The notes beneath the pieces were generated by a model. It saw only the letters and a list, made by a program, of their open reading frames with translations, was not told where the DNA came from and searched no databases. A DNA stretch of 35,121 nt from IMG/VR virus record IMGVR_UViG_3300047462_000032, positions 1 to 35,121 of that record; one strand, given 5' to 3'. A program made the position numbers and the translations under genes. Each line of letters starts with the position of its first letter. The first letter of the stretch is position 1. Source of the DNA: a virus. Of this stretch, positions 26,046 through 32,069 are shown piece after piece.

Positions 26046-26074
26046 CCTTATAAATAAAATCATATAATTATAAG
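26046..26074 (+). promoter_or_regulatory. Perfect T4-type late promoter TATAAATA within a palindrome
   Basis: TATAAATA at 26049-26056 is identical to the T4 late promoter recognised by gp55. It directly follows the sigma-70-type -10 box. It lies in the left part of an inverted repeat, CCTTATAA at 26046-26053 and TTATAAGG near 26067-26074, which could be an operator or an RNA hairpin covering the ribosome site. Together they suggest early and late control of the same operon. Confidence 0.6.
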
Positions 26075-26081
26075 GAATAAG

Positions 26082-27071
26082 ATGGATCACATCCTCTTGA
26101 CTGGAGCATCAGGTCTCCTTGGTAAAAGAATTCAACAAGTATTAAAGACAAGGGAAGTGCATCTTACTTGTTTGGATAGGCATCATGGATATGACCTAAC
26201 TAACCCATCTTCTTTCTATCCGTTGTTTAAATCTGGAATAGAACCACCAATCAGTCATGTAATTCATGCTGGAGCATGTACATCATTTTCCCCTAATAAA
26301 CAAAAAATCTTTAGTGTAAATGTTCAAGGAACCAAATACCTTGCAGATGCGTGCAACAATCTACTCCCACCACTTAAGAGGTTTGTCTATGTCTCCTCAG
26401 CTTGGCAAGGGGAAGATTTAAATGTCCCCTACACACATAGCAAGCAAGTAGCAGAAGAATTCCTATTGGGGAAATCAGATATGTTTGATCAGTATAAGGC
26501 AAACTTTCCTGTTACCATTGTCCGTCCAAGTATCCTATTTGACCAACAATCAACTAGCATTATTTGGATGTTCCTACTCACATATGCACTTGGTCAGGGA
26601 ATTGTAGATTTGCAGAGTAAGTTTGATGCAGTAGAGGCAAGTTATGCAGCAGAGGCAATTGTAAACATAACTTTGAAAGATTCACTAAAAACAAACATTT
26701 ATAATATTTCTAGTAACTATCCTACCCAAACTTTGGATAGGATCTTTAGGGGATTTGATGATTTCTTTAGTAGACAGGGAGTTGCACATGAGCTTGATGT
26801 CTTCCATCAAAGATACATTCAGGTCTCACAGAAGCAACTAACGGAACTAATCTATTCATCCAATTTGGATGATAAGATGAAAAAGATTTGTGATTATGCA
26901 TTAAGGACATTTGTTCCAGTAGCAGCTAAGGATAGGCTGTTTGATAACACAGACCTTATAAATGAGGGTATTAGTAGACCACCGCCCTTGGTCTCATATC
27001 TTAAGCAGGTACTTGAATACACAACTAACTTCTCTATGGAAGAGATGATAGAATTTGAAATGAAGGACTAA
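26082..27071 (+). CDS. NAD(P)-dependent epimerase/dehydratase-like SDR
   Basis: A 329-aa extended short-chain dehydrogenase/reductase. The Rossmann nucleotide-binding motif TGASGLLG is at residues 7-14, NVQGT at 80-84, the VSS strand with the catalytic Ser at ~105-106, and the YxxxK pair is Tyr117/Lys121 (YTHSK). A C-terminal substrate domain follows (IVRPSILFDQQ and onward). Members of this family act on NDP-sugars (epimerases, dehydratases, reductases); the substrate cannot be told here. In a phage it may alter host surface polysaccharide or supply a sugar nucleotide. It is the first gene after the 26018 promoter and is not part of the virion block. Confidence 0.88.
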   Translation: MDHILLTGASGLLGKRIQQVLKTREVHLTCLDRHHGYDLTNPSSFYPLFKSGIEPPISHVIHAGACTSFSPNKQKIFSVNVQGTKYLADACNNLLPPLKRFVYVSSAWQGEDLNVPYTHSKQVAEEFLLGKSDMFDQYKANFPVTIVRPSILFDQQSTSIIWMFLLTYALGQGIVDLQSKFDAVEASYAAEAIVNITLKDSLKTNIYNISSNYPTQTLDRIFRGFDDFFSRQGVAHELDVFHQRYIQVSQKQLTELIYSSNLDDKMKKICDYALRTFVPVAAKDRLFDNTDLINEGISRPPPLVSYLKQVLEYTTNFSMEEMIEFEMKD

Positions 27072-27073
27072 CA

Positions 27074-27304
27074 ATGAGAGTAGAAATTACTGCAGTCAGA
27101 AACAAAGAAACAAATCAGGAAACCCTAAGACTTAAAACACCAGATGGAGAAGTAGATGGTATCTTCTTAATTGGTGCACTGGATCTTCTATTGGAGGCAT
27201 GTTCAAGGAATTTCAATATGCCAAGGGAAGATGTAATGAAGCACGTTGAAGTCCGTAGGAAGGAGAGGTTAACGGATATGATTGATGAGAAGGAGCTTAA
27301 CTAA
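27074..27304 (+). CDS. Small hypothetical protein (76 aa)
   Basis: It starts 2 bp after the epimerase stop in the same operon. It encodes a compact, charged alpha/beta-looking protein (MRVEITAVRNKETNQETLRLK, then DGEVDGIFLIGALDLLLEA) ending in a basic/acidic helix. No cysteines pair as a zinc site, and no family is recognised. Placement suggests an early or middle accessory protein. Confidence 0.7.
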   Translation: MRVEITAVRNKETNQETLRLKTPDGEVDGIFLIGALDLLLEACSRNFNMPREDVMKHVEVRRKERLTDMIDEKELN

Positions 27305-27305
27305 C

Positions 27306-27662
27306 ATGGAAACATCTACCATAACATATCAACAAAAGCGTAAAAATTTAATAGACTATCTAAAGGTTAAACTTGATCAGCAAGACCTTCACGGAATACG
27401 TGACGTTTGTGTGGACATAGAAATTCTTGATGCTGTTCATAATGCACAGCAAGGTATGACCCAAGACCCCAATAAAAATAAAGTTTTTAGGGTGGAGAAA
27501 ACAACTGCACGGATTCACAAACATCACTTAAAGACGCTAACTACTAAACAGCAAGAAGAGATCAAGTCTCTCTATGCAAATACTACAATCAGCCAAAGGC
27601 AATTAGGTAAAAGGTTTGGTGTAACGCAACAAACAATCAGTGAAGTAATTAATAAGAGATAA
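27306..27662 (+). CDS. Small helix-turn-helix DNA-binding protein
   Basis: A 118-aa protein from the ATG at 27306 (AAGGAG 8 bp upstream), one base after the preceding stop. The C-terminal 45 residues (TLTTKQQEEIKSLYANTTIS, then QRQLGKRFGVTQQTISEVINKR) form a clear resolvase/Hin- or sigma-4-like helix-turn-helix; GVTQQTISEVI is the recognition helix. The N-terminal half is charged and helical. No catalytic domain is attached, so it is a DNA-binding regulator or accessory factor. Possible targets are the repeated promoter elements at 32.6-33.1 kb, but this is only a suggestion. Confidence 0.8.
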   Translation: METSTITYQQKRKNLIDYLKVKLDQQDLHGIRDVCVDIEILDAVHNAQQGMTQDPNKNKVFRVEKTTARIHKHHLKTLTTKQQEEIKSLYANTTISQRQLGKRFGVTQQTISEVINKR

Positions 27663-27665
27663 ATT

Positions 27666-28091
27666 ATGCCAGGTAAGCCACATATGGAATGCAAAGCAGG
27701 GTATAGGCACTGCAGAACTTGTGATAAGGTTATGAAAGAGGAATTCTTCTATCAATCCCATAAGGCAAGGTGTAAGCAATGCTATAAGGCAAAGCAACAC
27801 GCTTATTATGAGAATATGCCAGCTAAACAATATGTTCAGCACATTAAGAGGACGTCAAAGAATATTAAGAAGTGGCTTAAGATTCCAAAGAATTGGGAGA
27901 AGCATAAGGCTGTCTCACTTGCGTACTTCCATGAAGTAATCAAACCAGATCCAGAGAAGTATTCACAAAGAAAGCAGGACAACTTGAAGTATTATCATGA
28001 ACACAAAAATGACCCAAAATTCATTAAACGCCGTAAGGCAGCTTACAAGAAATGGTTATCTAAGAGGACCAACTCAGAGGAAAGTGTTTAA
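27666..28091 (+). CDS. Small zinc-finger protein A (basic)
   Basis: A 141-aa, very Lys-rich protein. Cys16, Cys19, Cys36 and Cys39 (CRTC ... CKQC) form a four-Cys zinc finger of the type found at the N-terminus of phage HNH/endonuclease VII-like proteins, but no HNH catalytic segment is visible in the rest of the chain. The remainder is helical and basic, rich in Lys, Tyr and His (KYYHEHKNDPKFIKRRKAAYKKW), suited to nucleic-acid binding. It lies 3 bp after the HTH gene and shares a gene overlap with the second zinc-finger gene. Confidence 0.75.
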   Translation: MPGKPHMECKAGYRHCRTCDKVMKEEFFYQSHKARCKQCYKAKQHAYYENMPAKQYVQHIKRTSKNIKKWLKIPKNWEKHKAVSLAYFHEVIKPDPEKYSQRKQDNLKYYHEHKNDPKFIKRRKAAYKKWLSKRTNSEESV

Positions 28092-28326
28092 GGAACCAAA
28101 AGTAACTGATCCGGATGTGGCTAATGTTAACATCCCATTCAAGTGGGAAATGAAATTTATTAATGGAAAGTGGATGGAAACAAAGATATGCAAACTTTGC
28201 AAACAAGAGAAGGATCTTAATCTATTCTATAGAAACCACTCCATGAAAGATGGACACTTGAATAAGTGCAAGGTCTGCCATGATAGCACTGACAAATATA
28301 AGTTAAGGAAGAAGAGGACAAAATGA
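28084..28326 (+). CDS. Small zinc-finger protein B
   Basis: An 80-aa protein if the GTG at 28084 is used. I chose this start because AGAGGA lies just upstream and the overlap with the previous gene is then only 8 bp; an ATG at 27997 would force a 95-bp overlap. Cys36, Cys39, Cys62 and Cys65 (CKLC ... CKVC) make the same kind of four-Cys finger as zinc-finger A, with LFYRNHSMKDGHLNKCKVC typical of endonuclease VII-like N-terminal fingers. The tail is basic. The pair probably arose by duplication or by shuffling of a common finger. Confidence 0.7.
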   Translation: MFKEPKVTDPDVANVNIPFKWEMKFINGKWMETKICKLCKQEKDLNLFYRNHSMKDGHLNKCKVCHDSTDKYKLRKKRTK

Positions 28327-28481
28327 ACAAAACAGAAGATGATTACACTAAAGGGTATGGAGATGGTTTGAAGGATGCTTATGACTATTGGAAGAGGAAT
28401 GGAAAGTTGCCTGAACCAGCATCAAATACAGTAGAAAAAGGTTCTACCTCACCCCAAGAAAAGAATAAGGAACAGTTATGA
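28323..28481 (+). CDS. Small hypothetical protein (52 aa)
   Basis: ATGA overlap with the preceding stop and ATGA overlap with the next start, so it is clearly inside a coupled operon. It encodes a short charged protein (MNKTEDDYTKGYGDGLKDAY, then DYWKRNGKLPEP) with a Gly/Tyr repeat-like YxxGYxDGxxDAY pattern common in small phage proteins. The C-terminal half is disordered. Function unknown. Confidence 0.65.
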   Translation: MNKTEDDYTKGYGDGLKDAYDYWKRNGKLPEPASNTVEKGSTSPQEKNKEQL

Positions 28482-28723
28482 GTAACTACAAAGCACAGGT
28501 TTGGTTTCAAACTGACAGGTTCATTTTTGATTGTATGAAACATAGGTGGACTATCAGCAGTGACCGCCCGTTTGTTACTCAAGAAAAATGGAAAGAGATT
28601 TGTAAGTGGTGTGTAGCTCACAGATACCACAAGCAGAAATGCTTGAATGAACGTTTGGTCTATCCAGTAGACACAAATCAAGTATGGTCAATACCACACA
28701 AAGCAAACCCACCAGTAGTATGA
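28478..28723 (+). CDS. Small hypothetical protein (81 aa)
   Basis: The start overlaps the previous stop (ATGA). It is Trp/Cys/His-rich for its size (KAQVWFQTDRFIFDCMKHRW, then EKWKEICKWCVAHRYHKQKC); CxxC with nearby His and Cys might bind a metal. It is the last gene of the accessory operon, followed by a hairpin-rich gap. No family is recognised. Confidence 0.65.
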   Translation: MSNYKAQVWFQTDRFIFDCMKHRWTISSDRPFVTQEKWKEICKWCVAHRYHKQKCLNERLVYPVDTNQVWSIPHKANPPVV

Positions 28724-28730
28724 CCTAAAG

Positions 28731-28798
28731 GTGGGTCCAGTGCCCCCACAATCACGTGATGAAAAAAGGGCAGAAGTTGACGCTTCTGCCCTTATACT
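28731..28798 (+). promoter_or_regulatory. Hairpin/palindrome control region upstream of the sigma factor
   Basis: Four elements lie in 68 bp: a GTGGG/CCCAC stem-loop (28731-28749), a perfect 10-bp palindrome ATCACGTGAT (28751-28760), an 11-bp perfect hairpin (28766-28793), and TATACT (28793-28798), the same -10 hexamer as the strong promoters but with no good -35 at 16-18 bp. The palindrome looks like an operator. Together they could gate sigma-factor expression. Confidence 0.5.
28761..28793 (-). terminator. Hairpin with terminator signature on the opposite strand
   Basis: AAGGGCAGAAG pairs perfectly with CTTCTGCCCTT around a 6-base loop (TTGACG). Six A residues precede it on the + strand, so the T-run required for intrinsic termination is on the minus-strand transcript. 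On the + strand it lacks a T-run and would act only as a weak terminator, pause site or RNA-stability element. Confidence 0.5.
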
Positions 28799-28831
28799 GG
28801 TCTACATTGTTACAAGGAGTACAAGGTATTT

Positions 28832-29242
28832 ATGAAGAAAGTTAACTATTTAAACAACAAAGATTTACTTGCTGATGTCATTCAATCAAAGAAGAATGGA
28901 AAGATGTCAGATCAATTAGCTAAGAAGTTAATTATGCTTGCTGAAAGGTTTGCAACTAAGCCAAATTACTCTGGATACACATATGTTGATGACATGGTAG
29001 CACACGCAATGGATCAGCTATGTTCCTCTTGGGATAAGTTTGATGAGAAGAGGTTTGACAATGCATTTGCATTCTACACTCAGTGCATTAAGAACTCCTT
29101 CACTCAGGTCTTGAACAAGGAGGCACACCAAAGAGACATAAGGGATGCAAAGTTAATTGAGGCAGGATTTGAACCAAGTTGGAATTACATAGAACCAACA
29201 GAGATAACTCAACCAAAACCTGATCCAGAGGTTCAAGATTGA
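28832..29242 (+). CDS. T4 gp55-like late sigma factor
   Basis: A 136-aa protein. The sequence follows the gp55 pattern: an N-terminal NYLNNKDLLADVI (residues 5-17), a middle AERFATKPNYSGYTYVDDMVAHAMDQ (37-62), and FDEKRFDNAFAFYTQCIKNSF (70-90), corresponding to the sigma region 2-like part that binds RNA polymerase beta-prime and reads the -10 element. gp55 is a minimal sigma that directs host RNA polymerase to TATAAATA promoters. T4 gp55 is somewhat longer (185 aa). No gp33 coactivator or gp45 sliding clamp, which activate it in T4, is seen here. TAAATA motifs before structural genes fit it as the regulator of late transcription. Confidence 0.85.
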   Translation: MKKVNYLNNKDLLADVIQSKKNGKMSDQLAKKLIMLAERFATKPNYSGYTYVDDMVAHAMDQLCSSWDKFDEKRFDNAFAFYTQCIKNSFTQVLNKEAHQRDIRDAKLIEAGFEPSWNYIEPTEITQPKPDPEVQD

Positions 29243-29254
29243 ACGTTGATTTAA

Positions 29255-29262
29255 TCTAAATA
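29255..29262 (+). promoter_or_regulatory. Candidate gp55-type late promoter (TCTAAATA)
   Basis: The TAAATA core lies 43 bp upstream of the next ATG (29306), in the 63-bp gap after the sigma gene. Confidence 0.35.
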
Positions 29263-29305
29263 AGTCAAGACAATCTACTTGTCAATCATAAAGGAGACAC
29301 CAAAT

Positions 29306-29746
29306 ATGACAAGTGAATTAACGTACCGGCAGCAAAAAGAAGCAGCCAAAAATAAACTACTTAAATTGGTTGAAGAAGAACAAACAACTCTTGGTGAGTT
29401 TGGTTCATTTCAAAGAAGCCAATGGATTCTAATTTACATAACCAAAAAGACGTTTGATCACAAAAAGAACGTAGGAAAGGTTCATTGGAATTTCCCCTAT
29501 TCAAGAGATAGGAAGAATCACACACATGAGGTTGAGTTAGAGAAGTTGCCACATATGGACTTTGATGCGCTTGAATTTGAAACGTACGCACTTGTCCAAA
29601 CGGATGAATACAGGAAGGCTAATGCTAGTAAGTCCTCCTGGATTTGGTCAAAAATTGAGCCATTATCAGTTAATGAGGTTGAAGCATTAGTTAAACTAAC
29701 TGGGATTAGAACCATAAGTGATACGGATCCACTTGCATCAATATGA
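29306..29746 (+). CDS. Hypothetical protein (146 aa)
   Basis: The start at 29306 was chosen because AAGGAG lies 9 bp upstream; an in-frame ATG at 29279 lacks a site. It encodes a charged, mixed alpha/beta protein. The N-terminal helix is RQQKEAAKNKLLKLVEEEQT, followed by WILIYITKKTFDHKKNVGKV and a central YSRDRKNHTHEVELEKLPHMDF. No catalytic motif is recognised. It stands alone between the sigma gene and the structured RNA region, probably sharing the sigma-factor transcript. Confidence 0.7.
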   Translation: MTSELTYRQQKEAAKNKLLKLVEEEQTTLGEFGSFQRSQWILIYITKKTFDHKKNVGKVHWNFPYSRDRKNHTHEVELEKLPHMDFDALEFETYALVQTDEYRKANASKSSWIWSKIEPLSVNEVEALVKLTGIRTISDTDPLASI

Positions 29747-29786
29747 TGTGGACAAACCCAAAATTGTTCAAGTATCCTCTATCAAT

Positions 29787-29841
29787 CAGAAGTGAATATA
29801 GATAATTAGACAACTTAAGAACATTCAGAAGTGAACATAGA
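29787..29841 (+). repeat. Two imperfect 16-bp direct repeats at head of the structured region
   Basis: CAGAAGTGAATATAGA (29787-29802) and CAGAAGTGAACATAGA (29826-29841) differ at one base and are 39 bp apart. They immediately precede the hairpin array and could be protein-binding sites or part of the RNA. Confidence 0.6.
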
Positions 29842-29849
29842 ACTAACTC

Positions 29850-30070
29850 ACTCCAGTGTAGCTCTGGACGGCGGGAACAGGAATAGATTGAGTAATTGAT
29901 CTATTGCATGCAAGACTAACATTGCATGGTTTACTGCTTGATACCAAGACAACGTGTCTGGGTCTGATGCCCGTACCAAGGTGGAATTCCAATTAGGGAT
30001 TCCACAGCATCACATAAGGGTTCAACTCCCTGGGTCTTCCTCCCACCCAAGTTTGAAGAACTTGGATCTT
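29850..30070 (+). ncRNA. Densely hairpinned presumptive structured RNA
   Basis: The 465-bp gap 29747-30211 has no convincing ORF but holds consecutive perfect or near-perfect hairpins: TCCAG/CTGGA (7-base loop, ~29851), AATAGAT/ATCTATT (29882-29905), CATGCAA/TTGCATG (29907-29928), AGACA/TGTCT (29947-29959), GGGT/GCCC (29960-29972), a 10-bp stem GTGGAATTCC/GGGATTCCAC (29981-30005), AGGG/CCCT with a TTCAACT loop like a tRNA T-arm (30017-30031), and CCAAGTT/AACTTGG (30047-30065), then a T-rich tract. That many adjacent stems in about 215 nt suggests a folded RNA. It does not fold into a normal tRNA and matches no RNA family I recognise. Strand is assumed + from the neighbours. Confidence 0.55.
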
Positions 30071-30109
30071 GCTTCTTCCTCCCTTTAATTTTTGTTGATT
30101 TAATTTTTG

Positions 30110-30137
30110 TTGACTTCCTTGTTTATTGGGTTATACT
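30110..30137 (+). promoter_or_regulatory. Strong sigma-70-type promoter for the AIPR/hemerythrin unit
   Basis: TTGACT (30110-30115), a 16-bp spacer and TATACT (30132-30137): the same hexamers and spacing as the 26018 promoter. CTTAAATA (30146-30153), a late-motif-like element, follows 8 bp later, again repeating the 26018 arrangement. Confidence 0.75.
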
Positions 30138-30145
30138 TCCCTTGT

Positions 30146-30153
30146 CTTAAATA
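30146..30153 (+). promoter_or_regulatory. Candidate gp55-type late promoter (CTTAAATA)
   Basis: It lies just downstream of the sigma-70-type -10 box and 58 bp before the AIPR ATG. The close pairing with the early-type promoter repeats what is seen at 26040-26056. Confidence 0.4.
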
Positions 30154-30211
30154 TTAATTGCTACCACATTAACTTAAATGACCAGTGGTAGGGTCCAATA
30201 AGGAGTTTGAT

Positions 30212-31438
30212 ATGAAGAAGCTTAGTCTTGAATTAACTCAACGCCCAAACCAGCAAGCTGATATCTCATTCAGCAAAAACACCAAGTGTGTTGTCTGGGA
30301 AGGAAGTATCCGTCTAATTGATTTGGTACCAGGAATTGGAAATGATCCAAACACAAGAGACCCAAACCTGAAGTCCAAAGTAGCCAAGGCTGTCCGCCAT
30401 ACTCTTAGATATGAACCACAGATGTTCTACCTAAAGAACCAAGGGATTGACATTACTTGTGATAACTTTTGGTTTGACAAACAAAATCAGAATAAGGTCC
30501 ATTTGGAATTACCTGAGTTATCTGACAACACAGACACGGTCCCAGGTGGAATAATCAATGGATTTACAACGTATAGTCTAATTCAAGAAGCACTGACAGA
30601 CTCAGATGTGTTTACACTGATTAAGAACTCAGGTGCTACTGTCAGAATCACATTCCTGGTCAACTGCCCAGTTTCTGAGTGGGAACAGATTGTTAAGGCA
30701 AGGAATGCAAGCAACCCACAGGAGCAATGGGGACTAGGTGCAATTGGTGGGCAATTTGATTCATTAATTAGTGAAATTGAAAAGTATCCAACCATTGCCA
30801 ATCAAGTTAATACCAAACCAGGTGGACCAAAACCTCATGACTTGGATGATCTTATCCGCTTAGTTTCATTGTTTAGGTTGGATTATAGCCTTGATCAGTG
30901 GATTGAACATGATAAACACCCAATCAGTAGCGCTACGTCCATTGGTTCAGTGGTTAATGGATACACATATGATGCATACAAGCCACTTCACAGACTAATT
31001 CCTGACTTTGTTCAATTGGATAACCTAATCAGAGAGGAATATCAACGCCAACTTCAAGATGGACGTATCAGGTCTCCTCATGGTGTTTCAAAAACACCTT
31101 ACATCTCCTTCAATGGTGAGAAGTTTGATTACACACTGAATGACCCACTTACCTTACCATTGATTAGTGCATTCCGTATCCTTTTAGTCAACGCAAACAA
31201 TAAACTTGCTTGGAAAGGCAATGTCAGCATTAAGGACGTTTGGGAAACTCACCAAGCATTCTTTAGGAAGTTAGTCTCTGACCATAGGAAGTTGGTGCAA
31301 GACATAGTTGAAGCACAGGACATCCCTTCAGGCAAACTTGTCCTAAAGAGGAACATAACCATGAATGGTGTTTCAAGGAGTTTTGTTCTCTGGGATTCAC
31401 CAGTTAAGAAGATTGCACGTGAATTCAAACTCAACTAG
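30212..31438 (+). CDS. AIPR (abortive infection phage resistance) family protein
   Basis: A 408-aa protein from the ATG at 30212 (AAGGAG 8 bp upstream); an in-frame GTG at 30185 has no ribosome site. Three signatures of the AIPR family appear in order: FYLKNQGIDI at residues 72-81 (family form: FxxxNNGI), GGIINGFTT at 112-120 (family form: INGxQT), and a strand plus VKARNASNPQ at 161-170 (family form: AxNxQ). Family members are known from abortive-infection and other phage-defence loci; their biochemistry is poorly defined. In a phage the likely role is exclusion of competing phages or manipulation of host defence. It is the first gene of a promoter-to-terminator unit with a tiny ORF and a hemerythrin gene. 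Confidence 0.82.
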   Translation: MKKLSLELTQRPNQQADISFSKNTKCVVWEGSIRLIDLVPGIGNDPNTRDPNLKSKVAKAVRHTLRYEPQMFYLKNQGIDITCDNFWFDKQNQNKVHLELPELSDNTDTVPGGIINGFTTYSLIQEALTDSDVFTLIKNSGATVRITFLVNCPVSEWEQIVKARNASNPQEQWGLGAIGGQFDSLISEIEKYPTIANQVNTKPGGPKPHDLDDLIRLVSLFRLDYSLDQWIEHDKHPISSATSIGSVVNGYTYDAYKPLHRLIPDFVQLDNLIREEYQRQLQDGRIRSPHGVSKTPYISFNGEKFDYTLNDPLTLPLISAFRILLVNANNKLAWKGNVSIKDVWETHQAFFRKLVSDHRKLVQDIVEAQDIPSGKLVLKRNITMNGVSRSFVLWDSPVKKIAREFKLN

Positions 31439-31565
31439 AGTTGTAGTCATCAATGCAAGATCCAGGGCAATTGCCCTGGAGTACCTTAAGTTGATTAAGC
31501 AATTCAATCCAAAGTACTTCAAGAGGAACATTCAAGGTAGGCAAATCAAGATAAATACCAAATGA
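31419..31565 (+). CDS. Tiny coupled ORF (48 aa)
   Basis: From the GTG at 31419, overlapping the AIPR stop by 20 bp, to a TGA that overlaps the hemerythrin start (ATGA). It encodes a basic peptide containing TRVVVINARSRAIALEYLKL. The tight overlaps at both ends argue for a real, translationally coupled gene, but there is no homology signal and the start is uncertain. Confidence 0.5.
   Translation: MNSNSTRVVVINARSRAIALEYLKLIKQFNPKYFKRNIQGRQIKINTK
31550..31557 (+). promoter_or_regulatory. Candidate gp55-type late promoter (GATAAATA)
   Basis: It lies inside the end of the tiny ORF, 4 bp before the hemerythrin ATG. Transcription from it would start inside the gene unless used for a shorter product, so it may be fortuitous. 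Confidence 0.2.
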
Positions 31566-31963
31566 GTTGGTATTCACAAATACAGAAGGATCATAAGGAA
31601 ATCAAAAGTGCATTTGAACATGCAATCCAAGACCCATCTGAACCTAATATAACCAAAGCAAGGGAATTGCTACTTGCCCACGCATATGCAGAAGAGAAAA
31701 GTATCTACCCCTCCTTAAAGAAACACCAAATAGGGGACTCAGACCTCCTAAGTGAACAACATCAAGCAGAAGAAGAGATTAAACATATCAATTCCAAGAC
31801 AAAAGATGTAAAGGAGAAGTTGTCCAAATTGCTACAAGCAGTACTAGAGCATGCCATTTCCCATGAAGAAAAGGACAAGTTCAAACAACTTAGGGAGAAG
31901 TTAGGGATCCAGCAGAATCTTGAACTTGGTTCTTTGTATAAGCAACACTACCACTTGAAATAA
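31562..31963 (+). CDS. Hemerythrin HHE domain protein
   Basis: A 133-aa four-helix protein with the hemerythrin HHE ligand pattern: His11 (DHKEIKSAF), His40 with Glu44 (HAYAEEKSIYPSL), His67 with Glu71 (EQHQAEEEIKH), and His97/His101 with Glu102 (LEHAISHEEKDKF). Spacing fits the two HHE repeats that bind a di-iron centre and sense O2, NO or oxidative species. The ATG overlaps the stop of the tiny ORF (ATGA). Hemerythrin-like genes are unusual in phages; here the gene is co-transcribed with an AIPR protein, so a redox- or gas-sensing partner is conceivable. A strong hairpin follows directly. Confidence 0.88.
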   Translation: MSWYSQIQKDHKEIKSAFEHAIQDPSEPNITKARELLLAHAYAEEKSIYPSLKKHQIGDSDLLSEQHQAEEEIKHINSKTKDVKEKLSKLLQAVLEHAISHEEKDKFKQLREKLGIQQNLELGSLYKQHYHLK

Positions 31964-31965
31964 CC

Positions 31966-31986
31966 AATTTGGTTCAAAACCAAATT
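31966..31986 (+). terminator. Hairpin after the hemerythrin gene
   Basis: AATTTGGTT and AACCAAATT pair perfectly over 9 bp around a 3-base loop, 2 bp after the hemerythrin stop. The following sequence is T-rich (ending GATTTT) but has no uninterrupted T-run right after the stem, so termination efficiency is uncertain. Confidence 0.55.
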
Positions 31987-32069
31987 TACCGGTTGATTTT
32001 CATGTTTGGCTTGACCCCACCCCTATTAAATCAAATGTTTTTATGGGTCTTAAATTCCTCCTAGCGTCA

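Noticed and set aside
29944-30040. A tRNA gene using the GGGTTCAACTCCC T-arm
   Set aside because: The T-arm is good and AAGAC/GTCTT could begin an acceptor stem, but no D-arm or plausible anticodon arm fits between them and the acceptor has two mismatches. I kept it only as part of a structured RNA.
30017-30040. attP site (3' end of a host tRNA)
   Set aside because: A tRNA-like 3' segment is typical of attP, but there is no integrase, repressor or excisionase in the complete genome.
31550-31557. Confident late promoter for the hemerythrin gene
   Set aside because: GATAAATA lies only 4 bp before the ATG and inside another ORF, so it could not give a normal leader; it is listed only as a weak site.
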